This document shows positions 15,151-23,308 of a DNA stretch of 64,000 bases, in pieces (within the stretch, counting starts at the first letter, position 1; each line of letters begins with the position of its first letter). Both the position numbers and the translations under genes were made by a program. Origin of the DNA: Lachnospiraceae bacterium P6B14 (GTDB taxonomy: Bacteria > Bacillota > Clostridia > Lachnospirales > Lachnospiraceae); assembly GCA_000687695.1 (NCBI GenBank), contig JHWZ01000006.1, positions 1-64,000 of the forward strand, written 5' to 3'. The notes beneath the pieces are model-generated. The model had not been told where the DNA came from, ran no database searches, and saw only the letters and a list, made by a program, of their open reading frames with translations.

Positions 15151-16083
15151 TTTGATAAACTCTACATTCAGATCAGCCTGACCATGGATTCCGGGAACCT
15201 TTCCCGACTCCGAATACTGCCAAAACGTAAACCTGTATGGCGTCTGTGGCTCCGGTCTGTAATCCGCATACCATAGCGGATATGCCTCAAGCTGTGACAG
15301 ATCAAACATGTGATCCTCGCAGTAAAGATTACTGTATATCGCCGGTTGATAACCCGCATCCTGTATCACTTTGCAAAATGCGAGAGTGTTTTTGGTAAAC
15401 TGCTCCTTGCTGAGGCCGTCAGTACGCGCCTCATCCTCTTTGATATACTCAGGATCATAAACCACCGGAAGCTCGAGTTTTGAATCATTAAGCTCCCTGA
15501 GTGTCAGGTTCGCCTCCTCGATGGCCTCTTCTTCATTGATCGCCTGAGAGAAAAAGTAAACTCCGAGATCCATACCTGCGGCTCTGGCTTTTTTGAAACT
15601 CGACTGGAACTCCCTGTCTACCAAAAGCTTCCCTTCCTTACCGTAGCCTCTGTACCCAAGTCTCAAAAATGCAAAATCGTAGCCGGCCTTCTTGACCTTT
15701 TTCCAGTCTACCTCCCCGTTGTGATGGGAGACATCTACGCCCTTTCGGCTTTTGTAAACCCCGTCATCATAGGAATCAAACATTTTCGGGTTGTCCGGAG
15801 TATGAACTATCTTCGTTATATCGTATGGGTGTTTGGTAACGCGGTCGTCTATCACCATCTCATAGCGATTTCCCTGGGCATCATAGTAAACCAGGATTTC
15901 AGGTCCCTTTGTCTCCTCAGGCTTCTCAGTCTCTTCGGCGGCGGGAGCCTCCACGTCTTTTATCTGATCAGGGCCATCCATTTTTTTGAGTGTACAACCG
16001 CCGGTCAGACCTGTCATGAGCACTAAACACAGAATCAGCGCCCACAGGCGCTGATCCGTAAAAGATATCATCTTTTTAATCAT
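15136..16083 (-). CDS. GH25 lysozyme-like lipoprotein
   Basis: The 315-residue protein has an N-terminal hydrophobic stretch ending in the lipobox LTGGC near residue 30, so it should be lipid-anchored on the outer face of the membrane. An acidic linker (EAPAAEETEKPEETKG) follows. Residues about 110-310 are the GH25 muramidase domain: GVDVSHHNGEVDW at its start, FAFLRLGYRG, and LPVVYDPEYI carrying the catalytic Asp/Glu pair. The enzyme cleaves the MurNAc-GlcNAc bond of peptidoglycan. It starts five bases after the stop of an atypical flagellin gene, so local wall opening for flagella is a plausible role. The protein ends in a run of lysines. Confidence 0.88.
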   Translation of the reverse strand: MIKKMISFTDQRLWALILCLVLMTGLTGGCTLKKMDGPDQIKDVEAPAAEETEKPEETKGPEILVYYDAQGNRYEMVIDDRVTKHPYDITKIVHTPDNPKMFDSYDDGVYKSRKGVDVSHHNGEVDWKKVKKAGYDFAFLRLGYRGYGKEGKLLVDREFQSSFKKARAAGMDLGVYFFSQAINEEEAIEEANLTLRELNDSKLELPVVYDPEYIKEDEARTDGLSKEQFTKNTLAFCKVIQDAGYQPAIYSNLYCEDHMFDLSQLEAYPLWYADYRPEPQTPYRFTFWQYSESGKVPGIHGQADLNVEFIKKKKK

Positions 16084-16088
16084 AATTC

Positions 16089-16865
16089 TTAGAACAGAGC
16101 ACCAAACTGTTTGCTCTCCTCCTCCTGTTGTTTCTTCTGCATCATCATCTGGTAAGTCTGCAAGAGGTTTTCCTTTGACAGCTTCGATGCCATCTCCGCA
16201 ATATCAGCATCCTCGATACGGCTTGCCGCACTGGAGAGGTTCTCCTGACCGATCGCATTATACTGGATGGAGTAGTCCATTCCGTTGTACTGTGCACCGA
16301 TCTTTCCACGTGTCTCCGATACTTTCTCAAGCGCGTTGTCAATGATGCTTACAGAGTTCTTTGCAGGATCATTGCTCGTTACATCAAAATCCTTGATGCC
16401 GAGAGCCTCGAGAGTAGCATTGCCGATATCAACGTTTTCGCCCTGTCCCTCGTTTGCTCCTGTCTGCGCATAGCCCTCATAAGAGCCATCCAGAAGCTTT
16501 TTCTTGTTAAACTCTGTGTTGTTTGCAACATCGGCGATACCCTGCTTCAGCTGATCAACCTCATCCTGGATTTTCTGACGGTCATCATCTGTAAGTACTG
16601 CCGTGTTCTGTGCCTGTACGGCCAACGTACGGATACGGCTAAGGCTATCCGCTATCTTATCAGTGGCACCATCTGCCACGTTCAAAAGCGATTTCACATC
16701 TTCAGCATTTCGCTGACCTTGTGCCAATCCGTTGACCTGGGCGTTTTCCTTTTCTACGATCGCGGACTCCGCTGCTCCATCAGCGGCACTCTGAAGTCTG
16801 TTTCCGCTTGCGATCGCTGCGGTGTAGTAACCTGCACCACCGGATACTCCTGAAATCTCGCTCAT
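16089..16865 (-). CDS. Short atypical flagellin-like protein
   Basis: This 258-residue protein has the flagellin D1 signatures but a divergent N-terminus: MSEISGVSGGAGYYTAAIAS instead of the canonical MRINxNI. The N-terminal D1 region includes LAQGQRNAEDVKSLLNVADG and SRIRTLAVQAQNTAV, and the C-terminal D0/D1 includes SAASRIEDADIAEMASKLSK. The central variable domain is nearly absent. It may be a minor filament, hook-junction or cap-proximal protein. The start ATG has GTGAGG seven bases upstream. No convincing SigD promoter was found ahead of it. The GH25 lipoprotein gene is coupled downstream. Confidence 0.82.
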   Translation of the reverse strand: MSEISGVSGGAGYYTAAIASGNRLQSAADGAAESAIVEKENAQVNGLAQGQRNAEDVKSLLNVADGATDKIADSLSRIRTLAVQAQNTAVLTDDDRQKIQDEVDQLKQGIADVANNTEFNKKKLLDGSYEGYAQTGANEGQGENVDIGNATLEALGIKDFDVTSNDPAKNSVSIIDNALEKVSETRGKIGAQYNGMDYSIQYNAIGQENLSSAASRIEDADIAEMASKLSKENLLQTYQMMMQKKQQEEESKQFGALF

Positions 16866-16999
16866 ATTATCGCCTCACTTTCATTCCAAAAGGCATAGTT
16901 CTACCGATACATAATCATCATATCATATTATATATGTGTTGTAAAGCTATTTTTTCGCTTTTTTTCGGGCTTTCCACGAAACTTTTTCGCAAATTCGGG

Positions 17000-17028
17000 T
17001 TGTCATTTGTCGGTGACTGTGTTATAAT
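17000..17028 (+). promoter_or_regulatory. SigA promoter of the DHH phosphoesterase gene
   Basis: TTGTCA (17000-17005), a 17-base spacer and TATAAT (17023-17028), about 50 bases before the start codon at 17080. Confidence 0.82.
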
Positions 17029-17079
17029 AATGCTCGTATTGATTGGTGTTTGTACAAACACTTATGAATGGAGGGTATT

Positions 17080-18015
17080 ATGAGCAAGAGATTGGTTACA
17101 AGAAGCGACTTTGACGGATTGGTTTGTGCTATGCTCCTCAAGGAGATTGACATCATTGACGAGATCACTTTTGTGCATCCGAAAGATGTCCAGGACGGAA
17201 AGATAGAGCTTTCTGAGAATGATATAACGACAAACCTTCCTTTTGACGCTCGTGTTTCACTGGCTTTTGACCACCACGAGAGTGAGCTTTCACGTGTAGA
17301 CCCTGAACTTGCCAAAGACAAGTTCATTATAGATGGAGACGCAAAGAGTGCTGCTCGTGTCGTTTATGATTATTATGGCGGAGCAAAAACCTTTACACGT
17401 GTTTCCGATGAGATCATGGTTGCGGTAGATAAGGGCGATTCCGCAGACTTTACCGTAGATGAGATCCTGGAGCCGAAGGACTGGGTACTTCTTAATTTCC
17501 TTATGGATGCCCGTACAGGCCTCGGCCGTTTCCATGAGTTCCGCATTTCAAACTATCAGTTGATGATGGAGCTTATCGACTACTGTGTTGAACATTCCAT
17601 CGAGCAGGTTCTCGAGCTTCCTGACGTCAAGGAGCGTGTAGCACTGTATTTCGATCAGCAGAAGCTTTTCAAAGAGCAGCTTGAGCGCATCACCAAGATC
17701 CATGACCGTGTAGCTGTTATCGACCTCAGAAACGAGGAGACGATCTACACCGGAAACCGTTTCATGGTTTACGCTATGCACCCTGAGGTTGAGATGAGTG
17801 TTCATATCGCATGGGGCTTCAAAAAACAGAACACAGCTGTTATGATTGGAAAGTCCATCGTGAACAAAGCATCAAATGTCAATATCGGCGATCTTTGCCT
17901 GAGCTATGGCGGAGGCGGACATGCTAACGCCGGCACATGCCAGCTGCCGAATGACAAGGTTGATTCCGAGATGCCGACCATCATCGAAAAGCTGAACGGA
18001 AACATTCCGGTTTAA
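17080..18015 (+). CDS. DHH-family phosphoesterase
   Basis: The start is the ATG at 17080, seven bases after GGAGGG; an in-frame ATG at 17068 overlaps that site. The 311-residue protein carries DHH-superfamily motifs. They are RSDFDGLVCAMLL near the start, DHHES near residue 70 and the DHHA1 loop GGGGHANAGTC near 285. Family members are manganese-dependent phosphoesterases acting on pAp, short RNAs, cyclic dinucleotide products or polyphosphate. Given the dense c-di-GMP enzymes nearby, cleaving linear dinucleotides is attractive but unproven. It is a single-gene unit with its own promoter and terminator. Confidence 0.85.
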   Translation: MSKRLVTRSDFDGLVCAMLLKEIDIIDEITFVHPKDVQDGKIELSENDITTNLPFDARVSLAFDHHESELSRVDPELAKDKFIIDGDAKSAARVVYDYYGGAKTFTRVSDEIMVAVDKGDSADFTVDEILEPKDWVLLNFLMDARTGLGRFHEFRISNYQLMMELIDYCVEHSIEQVLELPDVKERVALYFDQQKLFKEQLERITKIHDRVAVIDLRNEETIYTGNRFMVYAMHPEVEMSVHIAWGFKKQNTAVMIGKSIVNKASNVNIGDLCLSYGGGGHANAGTCQLPNDKVDSEMPTIIEKLNGNIPV

Positions 18016-18024
18016 TAGAGTATT

Positions 18025-18056
18025 AAAGCCTCGGCGATATGCCGAGGCTTTTTTTA
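18025..18056. terminator. Strong terminator between convergent DHH and SpeE-like genes
   Basis: AAGCCTCGGC and GCCGAGGCTT form a 10-bp stem with loop GATAT, followed by T7 on the plus strand and flanked by A-rich sequence. It ends both the DHH gene and the long minus-strand operon. Confidence 0.92.
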
Positions 18057-18068
18057 TACAATAATATA

Positions 18069-18818
18069 TCACCATGCACCATCAGTTCCCACGAGGATCA
18101 CGTTCTGTTTTTCCAGCGCTCCCATTTCTTTTTTGCACGCAAACATATCCGTGTTTTTAAAGTTATTTTTCAATATCTCATATTCGAGTATCCCCTGCAT
18201 GGAACCCGGCCCTTTTACGGCAGTGATCAGATTTATCATGTACACGCCGCCGGGGTTCAAACACCTTTTGACGTTTCTTACCTGCTTATCCTTTAGCAGA
18301 TCGTCATCCATCCTGTTTGAGATATAACAGTCGTTAATTATAAGATCATAAGTTTGATCGGTTTTTACCAAATAATCATTTGCGTCTTCGGTAAATATTC
18401 TCAAACGCCCGCTGTTAGTCAGATCATAGTCTTTATACAATTCATCCAGATAAAAATACTGCATTGCAAGCTGAACCATGATGGGTTTAAACTCTACGAC
18501 ATCTATCGTTTTATCCGGAAAAGAATCGATATAATATTTAGGAAAAGAAAACCCTGCTCCACCCAAAAGGAGCGTTGACCTGATCTCAGGTCTTTTATCA
18601 AACGCGACAGTAAAATCCTTGGTATATTTAAACACGAGCTCATAGTGTCTGCCCTCCTCCATAACAGCGGCGGACTCCCTGACCTCATCAACTAAAAGAA
18701 GTCTCAAAAGCTCGTGGTTTTCGATCGCTTCCTTTACTTCTATCCGGCCGTATCCCGGTTCATTTTTCATAAAAATAACACGGCCCTGTCTCGGAAAAAT
18801 ATCGTTATTTTTTTTCAT
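18069..18818 (-). CDS. Spermidine-synthase-like methyltransferase-fold protein
   Basis: This 249-residue protein has a Rossmann-type domain: LLLGGAGFSFPKYYIDSF as the nucleotide-binding loop, DVVEFKPIMVQLAMQYF as the acidic motif, and YDLIINDCYISNRM. This resembles spermidine synthase-like proteins that use decarboxylated SAM or SAM. The catalytic Asp of true SpeE and the substrate are uncertain. It is the last gene of the operon beginning at 28322 and overlaps the metallophosphoesterase by 14 bases. Its substrate cannot be told from the sequence. Confidence 0.72.
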   Translation of the reverse strand: MKKNNDIFPRQGRVIFMKNEPGYGRIEVKEAIENHELLRLLLVDEVRESAAVMEEGRHYELVFKYTKDFTVAFDKRPEIRSTLLLGGAGFSFPKYYIDSFPDKTIDVVEFKPIMVQLAMQYFYLDELYKDYDLTNSGRLRIFTEDANDYLVKTDQTYDLIINDCYISNRMDDDLLKDKQVRNVKRCLNPGGVYMINLITAVKGPGSMQGILEYEILKNNFKNTDMFACKKEMGALEKQNVILVGTDGAW

Positions 18819-19416
18819 ATGTCCATATATATTTCTGGTATGCGTTTATTACTGTTGTATCACCATAGTTTACTATCCTGGGCTGATTATAACTGTAGTT
18901 CAAATGTACATGCCCGTGAGCAAATACCTGCGGATGGTATTTGTCTAATATCTTGTAAAAGCTTTTAAATCCGCGGTGTGGAAGTTCATCACCATCACAC
19001 AGATTAAATGCAGGTGAATGCGTTACAAATATGTCCAGGCCATGTTTAAAGAACAGTTTCTTTTTCAGTTTATTTACCCGTTTTTTCATAGACCTTTCGG
19101 TGAATAAATGCTCTCCTCTTTTGTACTCCATCGAGCCTCCGAGCCCGGCTATTTTTACTCCTTCATACACAAAAACCTTGCCGTCTATCGACGTGCATCC
19201 GCCCGGCGGAGTTTTTTCATAACACTCGTCGTGGTTTCCGTGTACGTAGAGCACAGGCCCCTTGAAATAGGTCGCAAGGAAAGAAAGGTACTGGGGTGGG
19301 AGATCGCCGCAGGATATGATGATATCAATCCCGGCGAGCTTCTCTTTTTCAAAATAATCCCACAGTCCCTTGTCAGGCTCATCTGCCAGAAAAAGAATCT
19401 TTATCTGATCCTTCAT
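18805..19416 (-). CDS. Calcineurin-like metallophosphoesterase
   Basis: The 203-residue cytosolic protein shows the metallophosphoesterase motifs in order: LFLADEPDKG, SCGDLPPQY, YVHGNHDECY, VTHSPAFN and FAHGHVHL. These residues bind two metal ions and hydrolyse phosphoester bonds. The first motif is weak, with Asp but no following His. Substrate is unknown. GAGGAG lies upstream of the ATG. It is three bases downstream of the ParB-like/BMP fusion gene and overlaps the SpeE-like gene. Confidence 0.85.
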   Translation of the reverse strand: MKDQIKILFLADEPDKGLWDYFEKEKLAGIDIIISCGDLPPQYLSFLATYFKGPVLYVHGNHDECYEKTPPGGCTSIDGKVFVYEGVKIAGLGGSMEYKRGEHLFTERSMKKRVNKLKKKLFFKHGLDIFVTHSPAFNLCDGDELPHRGFKSFYKILDKYHPQVFAHGHVHLNYSYNQPRIVNYGDTTVINAYQKYIWTYEKK

Positions 19417-19419
19417 CGC

Positions 19420-21345
19420 CTACTCCTCCTCTTTAACCTTTGACACACCGAGCACCTCTACGAGACGTTTTCCGTCCTCGGTCAACTCCTCCATGGTCGG
19501 GATAAAGCCGATAACATTCTCTGCAAGCCAGTCCATCGTGATGATCTGCTCGCTCGTCAGCTTGTCCGTAACCTTGATATAATGAGTTCCGTCCTTTGTA
19601 TATCTCATTCCCGCAAAAGGATCGAACTCGCCCGAGCATATTCCCTTTTTAAGAAGATTTATAAGTCGTACGGTATCCGGCGGAAGAGTCTTTGAGCATA
19701 TTACATCTATCATTCCGGAGCTCATCCCCCACCAGTCATTTAGAACCTCGTTTTTGGAGTCATCCTCCTGTTTAAAATTGCCATTGATGATACTGCTTAC
19801 TGTCTTTGCATAATAAACACCCCAATCCCAAACGGCCATCGCCAGAGAATCGCGACTCTCATCATGAGGATCATACAGACCGAATCTCTGGGATTCATCC
19901 TCGGGGCGTATGAAGTCTCTCCCGGAGACCAGCGAGACATCCGCATCACGCAAAAGCTCGTCCTGTCTCTCTGATCTGAGATGCCCCCACTTAACATATA
20001 CCTTTATGTTCGGATTCACCATCTTTGCGCCGAGAGCAAAAGCATTGATATTTGCGATGCCGCCATAGATCGGATAGTCAGCCAGATAACCGACACTGTC
20101 TGTCGGGGAAAGCACTCCGGCGAGCGCTCCCATCAAAAACTTTGCCTCATAAAGACGTCCGTAGTAAGTTCTTATATATCTGCTGTTTGTGTTAAGTGAG
20201 CAGTTCAAAAAATGCAACTTCGGATAATCAAGCGCGTATTTCATACTCGTTCCCACCAGCTTGGCAGATGTTGAAAAAATGATCGTATTCCCGTCTACTA
20301 TCGCCTGTTCGAAACACTCCATTTCCCTTTCCTGAGTATCCGCACCGAAGTATGAACTTACCTCTACGTTATAATCTAGAGCCTGCTCAAGATGATTGGC
20401 ACCCAGGTCATGACCGTATGTCCAACTCGAGGTCTCCACCGTCTTTGAGTGGATAAATGCAACCTTCACCGGAGCCGACTGAGTTATAGGAAGTATCTTT
20501 TTAACTATGTTTTGCTTCATCGTCTTGGGATCAGCATCCATGATCAGCTTCACTTCAGGCTTGTTTGGAAAATAAACAAAATCATTCCAGATCTGATCTA
20601 TTTCTTTCTGAATATCATCACCGGTTTTACTATCCATCTCATCATATGAATGCAGATCCAAATACAGCAAAAATGCATCCGCCGTTGTCAAAGAAAACTT
20701 GTCTCCGCCCTTCTTTTTAAACACGGTAGAGAACTTGACATACGCAGAATAAAACCGCTCCTTTACATCATCCGTAAAGTCATCCGCAGTTTCGACTCCG
20801 ATTATTTTTGACAATGCGGGATAGCTTCCCACCTGAGAAAAATTAATATAATTTATATGTGTTTTTTCATAAAAATCGAGAAACTCATAGTATATTATAT
20901 TTTCCTCGGAATCGCCCTTTTTGGGAACTATTCTTGTCACTGTGCCGGGCACGGAAACCGCGTTACATGTTTTAAGGACTGATACTCTTTTGTTACCCTC
21001 GAGGACATAAAACTGATTCAGAAATTCATATGCCTTTATCGGTTCATGTATTCCTTCCTCAAGATGCGATTCGTAAAGCTGAGCCCACTTGTACGCGAAC
21101 TCCGAGTCAGACGGTAAAAGAGGCATAAAGTTCGCCGCAAACGCATTCGTCCTTCCCTCTGTCTTTGTACCTCTGATCTGGTCGATCGGAATATCAACCA
21201 ATCCCAGATACTCCTCTCTCGCCACGTCAACATGCGAAAGGATAGCATCAAGCACCCACAGATATGGCCACTCGCCCTTCATCGTTTTGTTTCGGTACTC
21301 TTTCATACCGAGCTTATACACCTTCTCATAAACACTTAAATCCAT
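19420..21345 (-). CDS. Cytosolic ParB-like/BMP-family fusion protein
   Basis: This protein of about 641 residues has no signal peptide or lipobox. Residues about 45-130 resemble a ParB/Srx-like domain: VDIPIDQIRGTKTEGR, then FYVLEGNKRVSVLKTC. The C-terminal half, from about 290, resembles the BMP/Med lipoprotein family of periplasmic nucleoside- and autoinducer-binding proteins: VKVAFIHSKTVETSSWTYGH, VGYLADYPIYGGIANINAFA and NPNIKVYVKWGHL. BMP proteins are normally exported ABC-transporter receptors, but here there is no export signal and no transporter gene nearby. It may be an intracellular sensor. I chose the ATG at 21345 with AATGAGG upstream over the TTG at 21351, which overlaps the larC stop. 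Confidence 0.75.
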   Translation of the reverse strand: MDLSVYEKVYKLGMKEYRNKTMKGEWPYLWVLDAILSHVDVAREEYLGLVDIPIDQIRGTKTEGRTNAFAANFMPLLPSDSEFAYKWAQLYESHLEEGIHEPIKAYEFLNQFYVLEGNKRVSVLKTCNAVSVPGTVTRIVPKKGDSEENIIYYEFLDFYEKTHINYINFSQVGSYPALSKIIGVETADDFTDDVKERFYSAYVKFSTVFKKKGGDKFSLTTADAFLLYLDLHSYDEMDSKTGDDIQKEIDQIWNDFVYFPNKPEVKLIMDADPKTMKQNIVKKILPITQSAPVKVAFIHSKTVETSSWTYGHDLGANHLEQALDYNVEVSSYFGADTQEREMECFEQAIVDGNTIIFSTSAKLVGTSMKYALDYPKLHFLNCSLNTNSRYIRTYYGRLYEAKFLMGALAGVLSPTDSVGYLADYPIYGGIANINAFALGAKMVNPNIKVYVKWGHLRSERQDELLRDADVSLVSGRDFIRPEDESQRFGLYDPHDESRDSLAMAVWDWGVYYAKTVSSIINGNFKQEDDSKNEVLNDWWGMSSGMIDVICSKTLPPDTVRLINLLKKGICSGEFDPFAGMRYTKDGTHYIKVTDKLTSEQIITMDWLAENVIGFIPTMEELTEDGKRLVEVLGVSKVKEEE

Positions 21346-21347
21346 AA

Positions 21348-22622
21348 TCAAACCTCATTCTTTACTTGTTGAAAACTAACTCCATTCTTTCGGGCAATCT
21401 CCTTCACACTTTCGTATTCAGGGTAAATACGACTGCTTCCATCCGGAAGGGTTACCTGCTTTGCTTCTACCGGTCCATAGGACGTATCAACCGTTATCTG
21501 CTTTCTGTCAAGAACAGTTCTTTCCATCATCTGCCTGCGGATCCCTATGGTCGTTGTTTCCATATAAATGATCCGTTCCAACTCATCCGCCTGTTCGGGC
21601 ATGCAGATCACGATAAGCTCATATGCGGGTCTGTTCTTTTTCATATAGATGGGAGAAAAATGCACCTCTCTTGCTCCTGCCTCATAGAGTCTTTCCAGCA
21701 CGAAGCCGAGCTCCTCTCCGGTGGAATCATCTATATCTGTCTCGAGCTTCACTATATGGTTTTCATCAGCCGCCTCAGAGATCCACATTGCACGCAGCAT
21801 GCTCGGCGGATCATACTCTCTCTTTCCTCCTCCTATTCCTACACCCTCGATGCGATAGCTGTAAGGTAGTCTGTCATCGGTTTTTATGGCGGCAGCAATA
21901 GCTGCTCCTGTCGGTGTCACCAACTCCCCTCTTATGTTTCCGCATCGCAGTACCAACCCGTTCTCTGCTACGATATTCGCTACAGCAGGAACCGGCACAG
22001 GCAAAACTCCATGCTGGGTACGTACTGTTCCTGTCCCCTCCGCAAGAGGTGACACTATCACCTTATCAGGCGAGAGGTCGTCCACACATACCGCAGCGGC
22101 GATTATATCAACTATCGAGTCCACAGCCCCCACCTCGTGGAAGTGAACCTCTTCCATCGTTGAGCCATGCGCTACTGCCTCGGCGCGCGCCAGGATCTCA
22201 AATATTCTTTTTGCCAAAACACTTGCGCCCTCAGTCATTTCCGTCTTATCTATGATGTCATATACATCCTTAAGTGTTCGATGGTGATGATCATGTGCAT
22301 GCTTGTGATCATGTTCATGATGATGATTATGATGCATATCCTCCGAGGCATGATGATGATCTTCTTCTGTTTCATGGCCATACAGATATTCCATGTTATG
22401 ATCATTGTTTTCATGCTCATGATCAAGTATCACATTGAAATCACATACATCTATTTCCGCTCTTTTTTTTCCGGAAATCTCAATCTCATATCCATCGATT
22501 GGGATAGAATCAAGCACTTTTTTTAATACCTTTTCATCCGCGCCCAGATCAAGTAAAGCCGCAACAAACATGTCACCGCTTATACCCGAATTTGCCTCGA
22601 TATACAGTATCTTTTCACTCAT
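21348..22622 (-). CDS. larC: LarC, nickel insertase for the nickel-pincer nucleotide cofactor
   Basis: The 424-residue protein has the LarC pattern: LYIEANSGISGDMFVAALLD at the start, VHFHEVGAVDSIVDIIAAAV and LVTPTGAAIAAAI. LarC uses CTP to insert nickel into the pincer cofactor of lactate racemase LarA and related enzymes. A histidine/aspartate-rich insertion (about residues 68-113, DHHHASEDMHHNHHHEHDH) fits a nickel-holding segment. In Lactobacillus plantarum LarC arises by ribosomal frameshifting; here it is one uninterrupted frame. It overlaps the sugar-transferase gene by eight bases. LarB is encoded 9 kb away at 31808; LarA and LarE are not in the window. Confidence 0.93.
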   Translation of the reverse strand: MSEKILYIEANSGISGDMFVAALLDLGADEKVLKKVLDSIPIDGYEIEISGKKRAEIDVCDFNVILDHEHENNDHNMEYLYGHETEEDHHHASEDMHHNHHHEHDHKHAHDHHHRTLKDVYDIIDKTEMTEGASVLAKRIFEILARAEAVAHGSTMEEVHFHEVGAVDSIVDIIAAAVCVDDLSPDKVIVSPLAEGTGTVRTQHGVLPVPVPAVANIVAENGLVLRCGNIRGELVTPTGAAIAAAIKTDDRLPYSYRIEGVGIGGGKREYDPPSMLRAMWISEAADENHIVKLETDIDDSTGEELGFVLERLYEAGAREVHFSPIYMKKNRPAYELIVICMPEQADELERIIYMETTTIGIRRQMMERTVLDRKQITVDTSYGPVEAKQVTLPDGSSRIYPEYESVKEIARKNGVSFQQVKNEV

Positions 22623-23307
22623 CCTTAAACACCTCTGTCACAGTCAAAAGACATAGTTTGATATCCTTAAATACTGAATAGTTTTTTACGTAATCCAAAT
22701 TGTATTTCATCTTTTCCGGGAGTATCTCATCGACATAAACACTGTCGGCATCCTCGCCGGTCACTCCCGAGAGTTTTTTTGCCTCATCCTTATATTTTAT
22801 ACTTGCTTCGCTGGTAACTCCGGCAGGCATTAGGAGTGTCGCCATCATCTCCGGTGTGTATTTATCTACATACTCCATAACCTCCGGCCTGGTCCCGACT
22901 AACGACATATCTCCCATAATAATATTGATCAATTGCGGAAGCTCATCAAGTCTGTACTTACGTAAAAATGCACCGATCTCCGTCACTCTGACATCCTCAT
23001 CACTTGTTACCTTCGCTCCAAGTTCCTCGGCATTTTTAACCATGGTCCGAAACTTTATTATCTTAAAAAGCCTGCCTCCCGTTGTTACTCTTTCCTGACA
23101 GAAAAATACTCCGCCCTTACTTGTGGTAGCGACTGCTATCCCTATACCGATTAGTACAGGTAATAATAACAATAACAAAAACACCGACACCCCTACGTCG
23201 ATCATTCTTTTTGCGCAGAGTTGTTTTTCTTTTTTTACAAGTGCATCATAGTATGGTCTGACTTCATCCGTACGGATATTATCAGGCAAGCTTTCCCAAT
23301 CGGGCAT
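22615..23307 (-). CDS. Priming sugar-phosphate transferase (WbaP/PglC-type)
   Basis: The 230-residue protein has one membrane segment (about residues 38-62) and the bacterial sugar-transferase domain. Visible motifs are KRMIDVGVSVFLLLLLLP, FKIIKFRTMVKNAEE, FLRKYRLDELPQLINIIMGD and SLVGTRPEVMEYV. These enzymes transfer a sugar-1-phosphate from a nucleotide sugar to undecaprenyl phosphate, the first step of exopolysaccharide, capsule or glycan assembly. No other glycan genes are adjacent. It follows the HD-GYP gene almost without a gap, linking it to c-di-GMP enzymes. GAGGAG precedes the ATG. Confidence 0.9.
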   Translation of the reverse strand: MPDWESLPDNIRTDEVRPYYDALVKKEKQLCAKRMIDVGVSVFLLLLLLPVLIGIGIAVATTSKGGVFFCQERVTTGGRLFKIIKFRTMVKNAEELGAKVTSDEDVRVTEIGAFLRKYRLDELPQLINIIMGDMSLVGTRPEVMEYVDKYTPEMMATLLMPAGVTSEASIKYKDEAKKLSGVTGEDADSVYVDEILPEKMKYNLDYVKNYSVFKDIKLCLLTVTEVFKDE

Positions 23308-23308
23308 A

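Noticed and set aside
19420-21345. Annotation as an ABC-transporter substrate-binding lipoprotein
   Set aside because: No signal peptide or lipobox and no permease or ATPase genes nearby; only the fold is BMP-like.
22300-22420. Repetitive ATGATG/CATCAT-like stretch that looks like a microsatellite
   Set aside because: It is the coding sequence of the histidine/aspartate-rich insert of LarC, so the repetition is explained by codons.
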